Shown here one piece after another: positions 1-8,381 of a stretch of 64,000 nucleotides of DNA. This DNA comes from CAWEQW01 sp963811365 (GTDB taxonomy: Bacteria; Actinomycetota; Actinomycetes; Propionibacteriales; Nocardioidaceae), in NCBI GenBank assembly GCA_963811365.1, contig CAWEQW010000002.1, positions 124,001-188,000 on the forward strand, written 5' to 3'. The position numbers and the translations under genes were made by a program. Position 1 is the first letter of the stretch. The number at the start of each line of letters is the position of its first letter. Below the pieces are notes generated by a model. That model worked only from the letters and a program-made list of their open reading frames with translations. It was not told where the DNA came from and made no database searches.

Positions 1-578
1 TCAAGGACGCCGGGTACACACCGGGACGCGGCGGTATCGCGGTCGCTCTGGACCCGGCCGCCAGCGAGTTCTACCGCGACGGCACCTACCACGTCGGTGG
101 CCAGACCCTGTCGAGCTCCGACATGGTCGGCTACTACGTCGAGCTGGTGGGTCGCTTCCCGATCTGGAGCATCGAGGACGGCCTGGCCGAGGACGACTGG
201 GAGGGGTGGACCGCCCTCACCGAGAGGCTCGGCGCGAAGATCCAGCTCGTCGGTGACGACAACTTCGTGACCAACCCCGCCATCATCAAGGACGCGGTCA
301 GCCGTGGAGTGGCGAACGCCGCGCTGATCAAGGTCAACCAGATCGGCAGCGTGACCGAGACCCTCGACGCCTTGGCGGTCTGCCGCGACGCGGGCTACGC
401 AGCGATGGTCTCGCACCGCTCGGGCGAGACCGAGGACTCCTTCATCGCCGACCTCGCCGTCGGATCCGGCTGCGGGCAGCTGAAGTCCGGTGCGCCGGCG
501 CGCGGCGAGCGGGTCGCCAAGTACAACAGGCTCCTGGAGATCGACGATGCGGAGCCGGGGATGCGGTACGGGGTCTAG
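1..578 (+). CDS. eno: Enolase (phosphopyruvate hydratase), 5'-truncated by window edge
   Basis: This is the C-terminal ~190 residues of an enolase, which interconverts 2-phosphoglycerate and phosphoenolpyruvate in the cytoplasm. The frame is open from base 3. The family hallmarks are visible: SIEDGLAEDDW (metal-binding Glu-Asp region), the metal-binding Asp in VGDDNFVTNP, LIKVNQIGS with the catalytic Lys, SHRSGETED, and the C-terminal GAPARGERVAKYN. The start lies outside the window. The stop is 6 bases before the next gene, so the two are probably co-transcribed. Housekeeping actinobacterial eno usually sits beside a septum-formation (DivIC-like) gene; here the neighbours are a FAD oxidoreductase and a sugar regulon, so this may be a second, catabolic paralogue. 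That last point is inference. Confidence 0.93.
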   Translation, partial: KDAGYTPGRGGIAVALDPAASEFYRDGTYHVGGQTLSSSDMVGYYVELVGRFPIWSIEDGLAEDDWEGWTALTERLGAKIQLVGDDNFVTNPAIIKDAVSRGVANAALIKVNQIGSVTETLDALAVCRDAGYAAMVSHRSGETEDSFIADLAVGSGCGQLKSGAPARGERVAKYNRLLEIDDAEPGMRYGV

Positions 579-584
579 TACCTC

Positions 585-1889
585 GTGCTCCATCATGCGG
601 ACGTCGCCGTCGTGGGCGCCGGTGTCATCGGCTGCTCCGTCGCCCTCGAGCTGGCCCGCCGGGGCCGTGCCGTCGTCGTGGTCGACAAGGCCGGAGGGGT
701 CGGCCACGGGTCAACCAGCGCCTCGAGCGCGATCGTGCGATTCAACTACTCGACCTACGCGGGCGTGGCACTCGCCTGGGAGTCGCTGCACGGGTGGCGC
801 GACTGGCGTGCCCACCTCGGCCACGACGACCCGGACGGTCTCGCCCGCTTCCACCGCACCGGTCTGGTCGTGCTCACCGATGGCGCCTCCACGCACGCCG
901 GCGCGGGTGCGCTGTTCGACCGCGTCGGCGTGCCCTGGCAGAGCTGGTCGCCGGCCGACGTACGGCGTCACCTGCCGGCGCTCGACGCGGGCGCCTACGG
1001 GCCGCCGAAGCCGGTCGGGTCGCCCGAGTTCGAGGCGCCGGCCTCCGGCGAGGTGCACGGTGTCTTCACGCCCGACGCCGGCTACGTCGACGACGCCGCC
1101 CTGGCCGCACACAACCTCGCGGCCGCGGCCCGACGGCATGCTGCGCGCTTCCTGCTGCGCCGGCGGGTGACCTCCCTGGACCGGGCCGGGCACGGCTGGC
1201 GGGTCGCGACCGCAGAGGGCGACGCGATCGCCACCGACGTGGTGGTGAACGCCGCGGGGCCCTGGTCGTCGGCGGTGAACCGGATGGCAGGGGTGGGCGC
1301 CGACGCGACGATCTCCACCAGACCGCTGCGGCAGGAGGTGCACCAGGTGCGCGCTCCGTCGGCGTTCAGCTCCGACTCCGCACCGGGTGCGATCCTGGCC
1401 GACCTCGACCTCGGCACCTACATCCGGCCGGCCGGCGGCGACAGCCTGCTGGTGGGCGGCACCGAGCCGGAGTGCGATCCGCTGGAGTGGGTCGACGACC
1501 CGGACGCCGCGGACCCGCGCCCGACCATGGAGCGGTTCACCGCCCAGGTGACGCGCGCCGCCCGCCGGCTGCCCGACCTGCGGGTCCCGAACCGTCCGCT
1601 CGGCCTTTCGGGCACCTATGACGTCTCTGACGACTGGGCCCCGGTCTACGACCGGACCGACCGGTCCGGCTTCTACGTGGCAATCGGCACCAGCGGCAAC
1701 CAGTTCAAGAACGCGCCGCTGGTCGGCACGCTGATGGCCGAGCTGGTGGCTGCGGTCGAGAGCGGCCACGACCACGACGCCAGCCCGCTGCAGGTGACGT
1801 TGCCGCGGACCGGGAACAGCCTCTCGCTCGGGGCGTTCTCGCGTCGCCGGGCCGTGCCGAAGGACGGACCCAGGTCGGTGATGGGCTGA
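585..1889 (+). CDS. FAD-dependent oxidoreductase (DAO / sarcosine oxidase beta-like family)
   Basis: A 434-residue flavoprotein of the D-amino-acid/sarcosine oxidase (DAO) fold. The N-terminal dinucleotide-binding signature is clear: VVGAGVIG (G11-x-G13-x-x-G16), with the acidic end of strand 2 in VVVVDK. NAAGPWSS near residue 225 and the C-terminal GTSGNQFKNAPLVG segment are the usual FAD-contact regions of the family. No signal peptide is seen. The GTG start at 585 lies 6 bases after the enolase stop. The family oxidises secondary amines or amino acids with release of H2O2 or transfer to an acceptor; the substrate cannot be read from sequence. No LacI-type palindrome is visible before it inside the window, so its membership of the downstream regulon is uncertain. 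Confidence 0.85.
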   Translation: MLHHADVAVVGAGVIGCSVALELARRGRAVVVVDKAGGVGHGSTSASSAIVRFNYSTYAGVALAWESLHGWRDWRAHLGHDDPDGLARFHRTGLVVLTDGASTHAGAGALFDRVGVPWQSWSPADVRRHLPALDAGAYGPPKPVGSPEFEAPASGEVHGVFTPDAGYVDDAALAAHNLAAAARRHAARFLLRRRVTSLDRAGHGWRVATAEGDAIATDVVVNAAGPWSSAVNRMAGVGADATISTRPLRQEVHQVRAPSAFSSDSAPGAILADLDLGTYIRPAGGDSLLVGGTEPECDPLEWVDDPDAADPRPTMERFTAQVTRAARRLPDLRVPNRPLGLSGTYDVSDDWAPVYDRTDRSGFYVAIGTSGNQFKNAPLVGTLMAELVAAVESGHDHDASPLQVTLPRTGNSLSLGAFSRRRAVPKDGPRSVMG

Positions 1890-2001
1890 CCCCCGCCCCC
1901 GCGGGACAGGGCTGTCCGAACCGCTCGGGACCGCCCGACCCGTCCGGCCCACTCGGCCGACAGTCGACTCCCGAGGTCTCCGGGACCGGCGCGTCGACCT
2001 C

Positions 2002-2031
2002 TTGCCGAACGTCACGACGCGGGAATACAGT
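2002..2031 (+). promoter_or_regulatory. Putative promoter of the xylanase-led operon
   Basis: A TTGCCG -35-like hexamer (2002-2007) and a TACAGT -10-like hexamer (2026-2031) are separated by 18 bases. The same TTGCCG element with 17-base spacing occurs before the gene at 6135. The LacI-type palindrome follows 17 bases downstream of the -10, a position suited to blocking transcription. Assignment is by pattern only. Confidence 0.4.
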
Positions 2032-2048
2032 CCCTGCAACCGCTCGGC

Positions 2049-2060
2049 GCAATCGATTTG
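2049..2060 (+). promoter_or_regulatory. LacI-family operator, copy 1
   Basis: GCAATCGATTTG matches the palindrome CAAATCGATTTG at 10 of 12 positions, with the central CG typical of LacI-family operators. Three further copies lie at 6082, 15599 and 15723. It lies between the putative promoter at 2002-2031 and the start of the GH10 gene at 2129. Confidence 0.7.
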
Positions 2061-2128
2061 CACGAGTGCCGCGGGCTCCTGTGAACCTGAGCTCGGATGC
2101 GGGTTCCACCGACTTCGAGGAGGACAGC

Positions 2129-3373
2129 ATGGCCGACACGAGGACTGCGGCAGAGCGTGACCCGGGCATCACCGCCCGGCTCGGGGCCAGCCGCGTCAGC
2201 CGGCGGTCGATGCTGCTCGGCACTGCCGCGGGTGCGGCCGGCGCCGCGGTGGGCCTGTCGCCGGTCGGCCGCGCAGCCGCGGCGACGGGGTCGGCGACGT
2301 ACCCGCTGTGGAGGACCGCCGACCACCGGGGCATCCTGTACGGCTCCTCGATCGCGACCTGGCAGCTCGACGACGACTACGCGGACCTCTACAGGCGGCA
2401 GGCTGCGGTGCTCTGGCCGGAGGACGACCTGCTGTGGTACCGCCTCAAGCCCAACCCGGACTCGCCGTTGGACTTCTCCTACGCCGACCGGATCATCGAG
2501 TTCGCGGAGGCCAACGACCAGGTGGTCTTCGGCGGACCCGGCCTGGTGTGGGACGAGGGGTTCGGCGACGGCTGGCAGGACTCCGACCTGTGGGACATCT
2601 CCGAACAGCGGGCCCGCAGCCTGCTCTACGGCACGCTGCGTGCGGTGGTGCGCCGCTACCGGCGACGCGTCGCCGCCTGGGTCGTCGTGAACGAGGCCAT
2701 CGTCAACGGCACCGACCAGGGCCACCGTGGCCTGCGTGAGGACGTGCCGTGGTTCCAGACGATCGGCCCGGAGTACGTCGCGCACGCGTTCCACGAGGCG
2801 CACGAGACGGACCCCCACGCCGTGCTGGTGCTGAACGACTTCGGATACGAGACGGTCAACCAGTACGGCGACCAGCCCGCCGACAAGATGAGGTCGACGC
2901 TGCGCGTGGTCGACGACCTCCTCGAGCACGACGTGCCGGTGCACGCCTTCGGCGTCCAGGCGCACCTGCTGGCCGACCGGTTCCGCGAGCGCTTCCACGC
3001 GAAGCAGTACCGACACTTCATGCGTGAGCTGTCCGACCGCGGCCTGAAGATCTTCATCACGGAGATGGACGTGCTCGACGACGGCCTCCCGAAGGCGGCC
3101 GGGCCCCGCGACCGCGCCGTCGCGGACGTGTACCGCCGCTACCTCGACGTCGCGCTCGACGAGCGCGACATCGCCGCCGTGATCAGCTTCGGCCTCACCG
3201 ACCGCTATACGTGGCTGGACGAGGACTACCCGCGTGACGACGGGGCGCACCGACGGCCGCTCGCGTTCGACCGCGCGCTGCGACCCAAGCCGGCCTTCTC
3301 CGCCATCCGGAGCGGACTGCATGCGGCGCCGAGGCGTCGGGCGCTCTTCAGGCGCCACGGGTGCCGCCGATGA
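2129..3373 (+). CDS. Tat-exported GH10 endo-1,4-beta-xylanase-like glycosidase
   Basis: A 414-residue glycoside hydrolase of family 10 (retaining endo-beta-1,4-xylanases). The catalytic acid/base is Glu189 in WVVVNEA and the nucleophile is Glu312 in FITEMD; both surrounding motifs are characteristic of GH10. The N-terminus carries a twin-arginine signal (SRRSMLLGTAAGAAGA, then an Ala-rich cleavage region), so export in folded form is likely. An ATG at 2129 preceded by GAGGAGG is preferred over an upstream in-frame start at 2066, which has no ribosome-binding site and would place the operator very close to the start. It is the first gene of an apparent operon with thuA-like, nucleoside hydrolase and ribokinase genes. 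The true substrate need not be xylan. Confidence 0.88.
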   Translation: MADTRTAAERDPGITARLGASRVSRRSMLLGTAAGAAGAAVGLSPVGRAAAATGSATYPLWRTADHRGILYGSSIATWQLDDDYADLYRRQAAVLWPEDDLLWYRLKPNPDSPLDFSYADRIIEFAEANDQVVFGGPGLVWDEGFGDGWQDSDLWDISEQRARSLLYGTLRAVVRRYRRRVAAWVVVNEAIVNGTDQGHRGLREDVPWFQTIGPEYVAHAFHEAHETDPHAVLVLNDFGYETVNQYGDQPADKMRSTLRVVDDLLEHDVPVHAFGVQAHLLADRFRERFHAKQYRHFMRELSDRGLKIFITEMDVLDDGLPKAAGPRDRAVADVYRRYLDVALDERDIAAVISFGLTDRYTWLDEDYPRDDGAHRRPLAFDRALRPKPAFSAIRSGLHAAPRRRALFRRHGCRR

Positions 3374-3437
3374 ACGCGACCGCCGCCGAACCCGCCTGAC
3401 CGCCCCGCAGCTCGCACCCCACCAGGAGGCATGCCCT

Positions 3438-4109
3438 ATGTCCGAAGCGCCCGGACCCCGCCACGCCCTCGTCGTCCGCGGCGGCTGGGAGGGGCACAGT
3501 CCCGTCGACGCGACCGACCGCTTCATCCCGTTCCTGGAGGACAACGGCTTCGACGTCGAGGTCCTCGACGGTCCGCACGCGTACGAGGACACCGAGCGCC
3601 TGGCCCGCACGGACCTCGTGCTGCAGTGCTTCACGCAGGGCGAGGCGACCGAGGAGCAGGTCACCAACCTCGCCGACGCAGTGCGGGCCGGCACGGGTCT
3701 CGCCGGCTGGCACGGCGGCATCGTCGACTCGTTCCGCGGCTCGCCGGACTACCTCCACCTCACTGGCGGCCAGTGGGCCGCGCACCCCGGCGGCTTCGTC
3801 GACTACGAGGTGGAGGTGGTTCCCGGCCGCGGCGACCACCCGGTCGTGGCCGGCCTGGACAGATGGAAGCACCACACCGAGCAGTACTGGTGTCTCACCG
3901 ACGACCTCAACGACGTCCTGGCCACCTCCCGCTTCGAGGCCACCCCGGACACCCCCTGGCGCGACGACCTGGTGGTGCCCGCGGTCTGGACCCGGCAGTG
4001 GGGCGGCGGCCGGGTCTTCGTCAGCACCATCGGCCACAGGCTGGAGGACCTCGAGGTGCCGGAGGTGCGTACGCTCACCGAGCGTGGCCTTGTGTGGGCG
4101 GCGCGCTGA
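3438..4109 (+). CDS. ThuA-like protein
   Basis: A 223-residue protein of the ThuA family, a class I glutamine-amidotransferase-like fold lacking the amidotransferase catalytic triad. The family was named from trehalose utilisation in rhizobia and regularly accompanies Gfo/Idh/MocA oxidoreductases in sugar loci, as here. Supporting features are the N-terminal strand HALVVRGGWEGHSP, the central GLAGWHGGIVDSF segment, and the C-terminal GGGRVFVSTIGH region typical of ThuA proteins. The start is the ATG at 3438 with AGGAGG eight bases upstream. The molecular reaction is not firmly established for the family. It sits 64 bases after the GH10 gene and 18 bases before the nucleoside hydrolase, so co-transcription is likely. 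Confidence 0.85.
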   Translation: MSEAPGPRHALVVRGGWEGHSPVDATDRFIPFLEDNGFDVEVLDGPHAYEDTERLARTDLVLQCFTQGEATEEQVTNLADAVRAGTGLAGWHGGIVDSFRGSPDYLHLTGGQWAAHPGGFVDYEVEVVPGRGDHPVVAGLDRWKHHTEQYWCLTDDLNDVLATSRFEATPDTPWRDDLVVPAVWTRQWGGGRVFVSTIGHRLEDLEVPEVRTLTERGLVWAAR

Positions 4110-4127
4110 CGAGAGGCTGCTGAGCGA

Positions 4128-5090
4128 GTGAAGCGACTCCTCCTGGACACGGACCTCGGGATGGGGGCGCCGGGCTCCGACATCAACGACGGGTTCGCGC
4201 TCGCGCTCGCCGTCGCCGACCCGGCGCTGCACGTCGAGCTGGTCAGCACCGTGAACGGCAACACCGACGTGGACACTGCGACCAGGTTGACGCTCGGGCT
4301 GCTCCGGCGGCTCGGGCATGACCACGTCCCGGTGGCGCGCGGCGCGTGTGCGCCGCTGCTGCGCAGCTCGCCCCGATCCCCGGCGGGCTCGGCGCCCGTG
4401 CTCCCGCCGGGCGTCGACCCGGCCGGCCGGGTGGTCGAGCACGCCGCGCGGCACCTCGTCGAGCGGGTGATGTCCGAGCCCGGGGCGCTGACGATCGTCG
4501 CGATCGGACCGCTGACCAACCTGGCGCTCGCGCTTCTCCTCGAACCCCGGCTCGCGACCGCGGCGAAGGAGGTGGTGGTCATGGGCGGGAGCTACCTCGA
4601 GCACACCAACGTGGCGGCCATGCCCGGAGAGTTCAACTTCTGGGTGGACCCCGAGGCGGCCTCGATCGTGCTGGGCAGCGGGCTGCCGCTGAGGCTGGTC
4701 GGCCTCGACGTGACCCGCCAGGTACGGCTCAGCGGCACCGACGCGGCGCGCCTGCGGGCGGCCGGCGGTGACTTCGGGTCGTTCGCCGCCGACTGCACCG
4801 ACGAGTGGATCGCCCACCTGCGACGCACCGTCCCGGGCGACGAGCGGGAGCACGACAGCTGTGCGCTGCACGACCCGCTCGTCGTCGCCGCCGTCGCGCA
4901 GCCCGGGCTGCTCACCTGGCGGCAGGCGTACGTCGGCGTGGAGACCGCCGGAGAGCGCACCCGCGGTGTCGCGGTCGCCGACCTGCTGACCACCGACCCG
5001 GTGCCGGAGCCGAACTGCCGCATCGCAGTAGCCGTCGACGTGGACGGCTTCCGCGACCATCTCCTCGAGCGCCTGGGATCGTTGCCATGA
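4128..5090 (+). CDS. Nucleoside hydrolase (IUNH family)
   Basis: A 320-residue protein of the inosine-uridine nucleoside N-ribohydrolase family, Ca2+-dependent enzymes that split ribonucleosides into base and ribose. The Asp-rich calcium/ribose site is recognisable near the N-terminus as DTDLGMG...DINDGFAL; it is longer than the textbook DTDxGxDD form, a variant arrangement. TIVAIGPLTNLALAL, VVMGGSYLE, EFNFWVDPEAA and the late HDPLVVAA (His-Asp) segment match the family. The GTG start at 4128 follows the thuA-like stop by 18 bases. Its TGA overlaps the ATG of the ribokinase gene, giving an obvious metabolic pair: hydrolase releases ribose (or a related pentose), kinase phosphorylates it. Confidence 0.88.
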   Translation: MKRLLLDTDLGMGAPGSDINDGFALALAVADPALHVELVSTVNGNTDVDTATRLTLGLLRRLGHDHVPVARGACAPLLRSSPRSPAGSAPVLPPGVDPAGRVVEHAARHLVERVMSEPGALTIVAIGPLTNLALALLLEPRLATAAKEVVVMGGSYLEHTNVAAMPGEFNFWVDPEAASIVLGSGLPLRLVGLDVTRQVRLSGTDAARLRAAGGDFGSFAADCTDEWIAHLRRTVPGDEREHDSCALHDPLVVAAVAQPGLLTWRQAYVGVETAGERTRGVAVADLLTTDPVPEPNCRIAVAVDVDGFRDHLLERLGSLP

Positions 5091-6040
5091 CGTCGGCGCA
5101 GCCGCGGGTCGTCGTCGTCGGGTCACTCAACCGTGACTACGTCTGCACGGTGGAGCGGCTCCCGTCAACGGGCGAGACCGTGCTGGGCTCAGAGCTCGAG
5201 CTCCACGCCGGAGGCAAGGGGAGCAACCAGGCTGTCGCCGCCGCCGTGGTCGGTGCCGTGGTCGGCGTCCCGTGCGCCATTGTGGGCGCTGTCGGCCGCG
5301 ACGCCGACGGCGCGGCACTGCTCGACGGGCTGCGCGGTGCCGGCGTCGACACCACGTCCGTGGCGGAGCTCCCCGACGTGCGGACCGGGGCCGCGCTGAT
5401 CACCGTTGACGCTGCTGGCGCCAACACGATCGTGGTGAGCCCCGGCGCCAACCACCGACTCGACGAGCGCGGGGTCGCGCGTGCCCTGGACGCTCTGGTC
5501 GACGAGGACGGCATCGTGGTGCTCCAAGGCGAGCTCACGGCCGCGGTCACCGAGTCGGCCGTGCGGCTGGCGGCGCGAGCGGGCGCGCGTGTCGTGGTGA
5601 ACCTCGCGCCGGTTCGCCCTCTGCCGGAGGAGCTCATGGCACGCTGCGACCCGCTGGTGGTCAACGAGTCCGAGGCCGCCGGGCTCGTCGGCGCGGTCTC
5701 CGGGTCGGGCGCCCGGGCCACCCCGGCGCAGGCGGCGGCCCTGCTGGGGTCGAGGGCCGCCTCCGCGGTCGTGACCGCCGGCGCCGCCGGCGTTGTGGTC
5801 GCGGTGAACGGGACCATCACGAGCGTCCCGGCACCTGTCACGGAGGTCGTCGACAGCACCGGTGCGGGCGACGCGTTCACCGGTGCGCTCGCCGCGGGGC
5901 TGGCCAGGGGTCGGGACCTCGTCACCGCGGCACGGTGGGGCGTGGCCGTCGCGTCGTACTCGGTGGGACGGCCGGGAGCCCAGGCCTCCTACCCCCGAGG
6001 TGACGCCTGCGAAGCCTTGCTCGCCGAGAGAGGTCCGTGA
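5087..6040 (+). CDS. rbsK: Ribokinase (PfkB family carbohydrate kinase)
   Basis: A 317-residue PfkB-family sugar kinase, best matched to ribokinase (D-ribose + ATP to ribose 5-phosphate). Signature 1 appears as GGKGSNQAVAAA near residue 45. Signature 2, with the anion hole and catalytic Asp, is DSTGAGDAFTGALAAG near residue 262. NLAPVRPLPEEL and VNESEA in the middle are typical ribokinase segments. The ATG overlaps the nucleoside hydrolase stop by 4 bases (ATGA), implying translational coupling. It is the last gene of unit A; the next promoter and operator lie within the following 94 bases. Confidence 0.9.
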   Translation: MTSAQPRVVVVGSLNRDYVCTVERLPSTGETVLGSELELHAGGKGSNQAVAAAVVGAVVGVPCAIVGAVGRDADGAALLDGLRGAGVDTTSVAELPDVRTGAALITVDAAGANTIVVSPGANHRLDERGVARALDALVDEDGIVVLQGELTAAVTESAVRLAARAGARVVVNLAPVRPLPEELMARCDPLVVNESEAAGLVGAVSGSGARATPAQAAALLGSRAASAVVTAGAAGVVVAVNGTITSVPAPVTEVVDSTGAGDAFTGALAAGLARGRDLVTAARWGVAVASYSVGRPGAQASYPRGDACEALLAERGP

Positions 6041-6047
6041 CCCTGTC

Positions 6048-6076
6048 TTGCCGTCGGACGGCTGATCCCCTAGCGT
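6048..6076 (+). promoter_or_regulatory. Putative promoter of operon B
   Basis: TTGCCG (6048-6053) and TAGCGT (6071-6076) are spaced by 17 bases, immediately before the second LacI-type palindrome. The -35 hexamer is identical to the one before the GH10 gene. By pattern only. Confidence 0.42.
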
Positions 6077-6081
6077 CTCCT

Positions 6082-6093
6082 CAAATCGTTTTG
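6082..6093 (+). promoter_or_regulatory. LacI-family operator, copy 2
   Basis: CAAATCGTTTTG differs from the perfect palindrome CAAATCGATTTG at one position. It begins 5 bases after the putative -10 and ends 41 bases before the ATG of the Gfo/Idh/MocA gene at 6135. Confidence 0.75.
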
Positions 6094-6134
6094 CATCACA
6101 TGACCATCGCGCCACCGAACCGGAGGAGCTGCAC

Positions 6135-7307
6135 ATGACCGCGTCGCGGACGCTGGCGGTCGGGATGATCGGCTACGCGTTCATGGGTGCCGTCCACTCA
6201 CAGGGCTGGCGCACGGCACCCCGGTTCTTCGAGCTCCCCGCCACACCCGAGCTGACGGTGCTCTGCGGGCGCTCCGCCGACGCGGCCCGGGCGGCCGCCG
6301 ACCGGCTCGGCTGGGCCGAGGCGGTGACCGACTGGCGCGCGGTCGTCGACCGCGACGACGTCGACGTCATCGACATCTGCACGCCCGGCGACAGCCACCG
6401 GGAGATCGCCCTGGCCGCCCTCGCAGCCGGCAAGCACGTGCTCTGCGAGAAGCCTCTGGCGAACACGGTCGCGGAGGCCGAGGAGATGGCCGCCGCGGCG
6501 GCCTCCGCCCGCGACCAGGGGGTCCTCTCCATGGTGGGCTTCAACTACCGCCGAACGCCGGCTCTGGCGCTGGCCCGTCGGCTGGTCGACGAGGGCCGAC
6601 TCGGGCGGCTTCACCACGTGCGGGCCCAGTACCTCCAGGACTGGCTGGTCGACCCTGCCTTCCCGCTCGCGTGGCGGCTGCAGAAGGACAGGGCCGGCTC
6701 CGGTGCGCTCGGAGACATCGGCGCGCACGTCGTCGACCTCGCGTGCTTCCTCACCGGTGAGCGGCTCAGCGGCGTCTCCGGGACGCTGCAGCGCTTCGTC
6801 GACAGGCGACCTGTCGCGACCGAGGCGACCGGGCTGAGCGGGGCCGGCGGCAGCGAGCTGGGGGACGTCACCGTCGACGACGCGGCGGTGTTCTTCGGTC
6901 GCACGCAGAGCGGCGCCCTCGCCTCGTTCGAGGCGTCGCGCTTCGCCAACGGCCGCAAGAACGCCATGCGGCTGGAGCTCAACGGCTCCGAGGGCAGCCT
7001 GGCCTTCGACTTCGAGCGGATGAACGAGCTCGAGGTCTACGACGGCACCGTGCCGACCGCGGACGCCGGCTTTCGCACGATCCTCAGCACCGACCCGGCG
7101 CACCCGTACGCCGACGCCTGGTGGCCGCCCGGACACGGGCTCGGATACGAGCACACGTTCGTCCACGAGATCGCCGACTTCGTGCGCTCGGTCGCGGACG
7201 GTGAGCCGCCGACGCCCTCGTTCGACGACGGCCTCTACGTCCAGCGCGTCCTCGAGGCCGTGGAGCGCTCGTCGGAGAGCTCGTCCTGTTGGACCCCGGT
7301 CGCCTGA
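6135..7307 (+). CDS. Gfo/Idh/MocA family oxidoreductase
   Basis: A 390-residue NAD(P)-dependent sugar oxidoreductase with the two-domain Gfo/Idh/MocA layout. The N-terminal Rossmann loop is GMIGYAFMG, the conserved catalytic-lysine motif is EKP (residues 105-107, in CEKPLA), and the substrate-domain motif GDIGAHVVDL near residue 197 supplies the family's conserved His. Members oxidise or reduce ring hydroxyls of sugars, inositols and glycosides. The ATG start follows a GGAGGAG ribosome-binding site. It is the first gene of unit B and lies directly behind an operator, so it is probably a core catabolic enzyme of the regulon. Its substrate is unknown. Confidence 0.92.
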   Translation: MTASRTLAVGMIGYAFMGAVHSQGWRTAPRFFELPATPELTVLCGRSADAARAAADRLGWAEAVTDWRAVVDRDDVDVIDICTPGDSHREIALAALAAGKHVLCEKPLANTVAEAEEMAAAAASARDQGVLSMVGFNYRRTPALALARRLVDEGRLGRLHHVRAQYLQDWLVDPAFPLAWRLQKDRAGSGALGDIGAHVVDLACFLTGERLSGVSGTLQRFVDRRPVATEATGLSGAGGSELGDVTVDDAAVFFGRTQSGALASFEASRFANGRKNAMRLELNGSEGSLAFDFERMNELEVYDGTVPTADAGFRTILSTDPAHPYADAWWPPGHGLGYEHTFVHEIADFVRSVADGEPPTPSFDDGLYVQRVLEAVERSSESSSCWTPVA

Positions 7308-7336
7308 CCCGCACGCACACGAGAGAGGGAGCCCCG

Positions 7337-8344
7337 ATGGCACGACCGGTCACGCTGTTCACCGGCCAGTTCGCGGACCTGCCGTTCGAGCAGATCTGCG
7401 AGCTGGCCTCTGGCTGGGGGTACGACGGCCTGGAGATCGCCTGCTGGGGCGACCATTTCGACGTCCACGCCGCCATGACCGACGACGACTACGTGCCGGG
7501 CCGCCGGAAGATCCTCGAGCGGCACGGCCTCGCGGTCCATGCGATCTCCTGCCACCTCACGGGGCAGGCCGTGTGCGACCACCCCATCGACGAGCGCCAC
7601 CGGGGCATCCTGCCCGCGCGGATCTGGGACGACGGCGAGCCGGAAGGGGTCCGGCAGCGGGCCGCGGACGAGGTCAAGGACACCGCCAGGGCGGCGGCCA
7701 GGCTCGGTGTCGACACGGTGATCGGCTTCACCGGCTCGTCGATCTGGCACACCGTCGCGATGTTCCCCCCGGTCCCCGCCGAGATGGTCGAGCGCGGGTA
7801 CGCCGACTTCGCCGCCCGGTGGAACCCGATCCTCGACGTCTTCGACGAGGTGGGCGTGCGGTTCGCGCACGAGGTGCATCCCAGCGAGATCGCCTACGAC
7901 TACTGGACCACGCACCGCACCCTGGAGGCGATCGGCCACCGGCCCGCCTTCGGCCTGAACTTCGACCCCAGCCACTTCGTCTGGCAGGACCTCGACCCGG
8001 TCGACTTCCTGTGGGACTTCCGCGACCGGATCTACCACGTGGACTGCAAGGAGTCGGCGGTCCGGCTCAACGGTCGCAACGGCCGGCTCTCCTCGCACCT
8101 GCCGTGGGGCGACCCGCGCCGCGGCTGGGACTTCGTGTCCACCGGCCACGGCGACGTCCCGTGGGAGCCGGTCTTCCGGATGCTCAACAGCATCGGCTAC
8201 CGCGGTCCGGTCTCGGTCGAGTGGGAGGACGCCGGCATGGACCGGGCGGTCGGCGCGCCCGACGCGCTCGCGTTCGTCCGGCGGCTGACCGAGATCGAGC
8301 CACCCTCGGCGGCCTTCGACTCGGCCTTCTCCTCAGGCGGCTGA
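7337..8344 (+). CDS. Sugar phosphate isomerase/epimerase (xylose isomerase-like TIM barrel)
   Basis: A 335-residue AP-endonuclease-2/xylose-isomerase-type TIM barrel. Visible metal-ligand motifs are HEVHPSEIAYD near residue 178, NFDPSHFVWQ near residue 212, YHVDCKES near residue 235 and the final SVEWED near residue 294. These metal-binding TIM barrels isomerise or epimerise sugars, and related proteins act as 3-keto-glycoside or hydroxyl-group eliminases/hydratases next to Gfo/Idh/MocA enzymes. The ATG at 7337 with GAGGGAG upstream is preferred to an in-frame start at 7289 that would overlap the previous gene. It lies between two oxidoreductase genes, consistent with consecutive steps of one pathway. 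Confidence 0.9.
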   Translation: MARPVTLFTGQFADLPFEQICELASGWGYDGLEIACWGDHFDVHAAMTDDDYVPGRRKILERHGLAVHAISCHLTGQAVCDHPIDERHRGILPARIWDDGEPEGVRQRAADEVKDTARAAARLGVDTVIGFTGSSIWHTVAMFPPVPAEMVERGYADFAARWNPILDVFDEVGVRFAHEVHPSEIAYDYWTTHRTLEAIGHRPAFGLNFDPSHFVWQDLDPVDFLWDFRDRIYHVDCKESAVRLNGRNGRLSSHLPWGDPRRGWDFVSTGHGDVPWEPVFRMLNSIGYRGPVSVEWEDAGMDRAVGAPDALAFVRRLTEIEPPSAAFDSAFSSGG

Positions 8345-8381
8345 GCCACCCGTCAACCATCCACGTGAGGAAACCACCACC

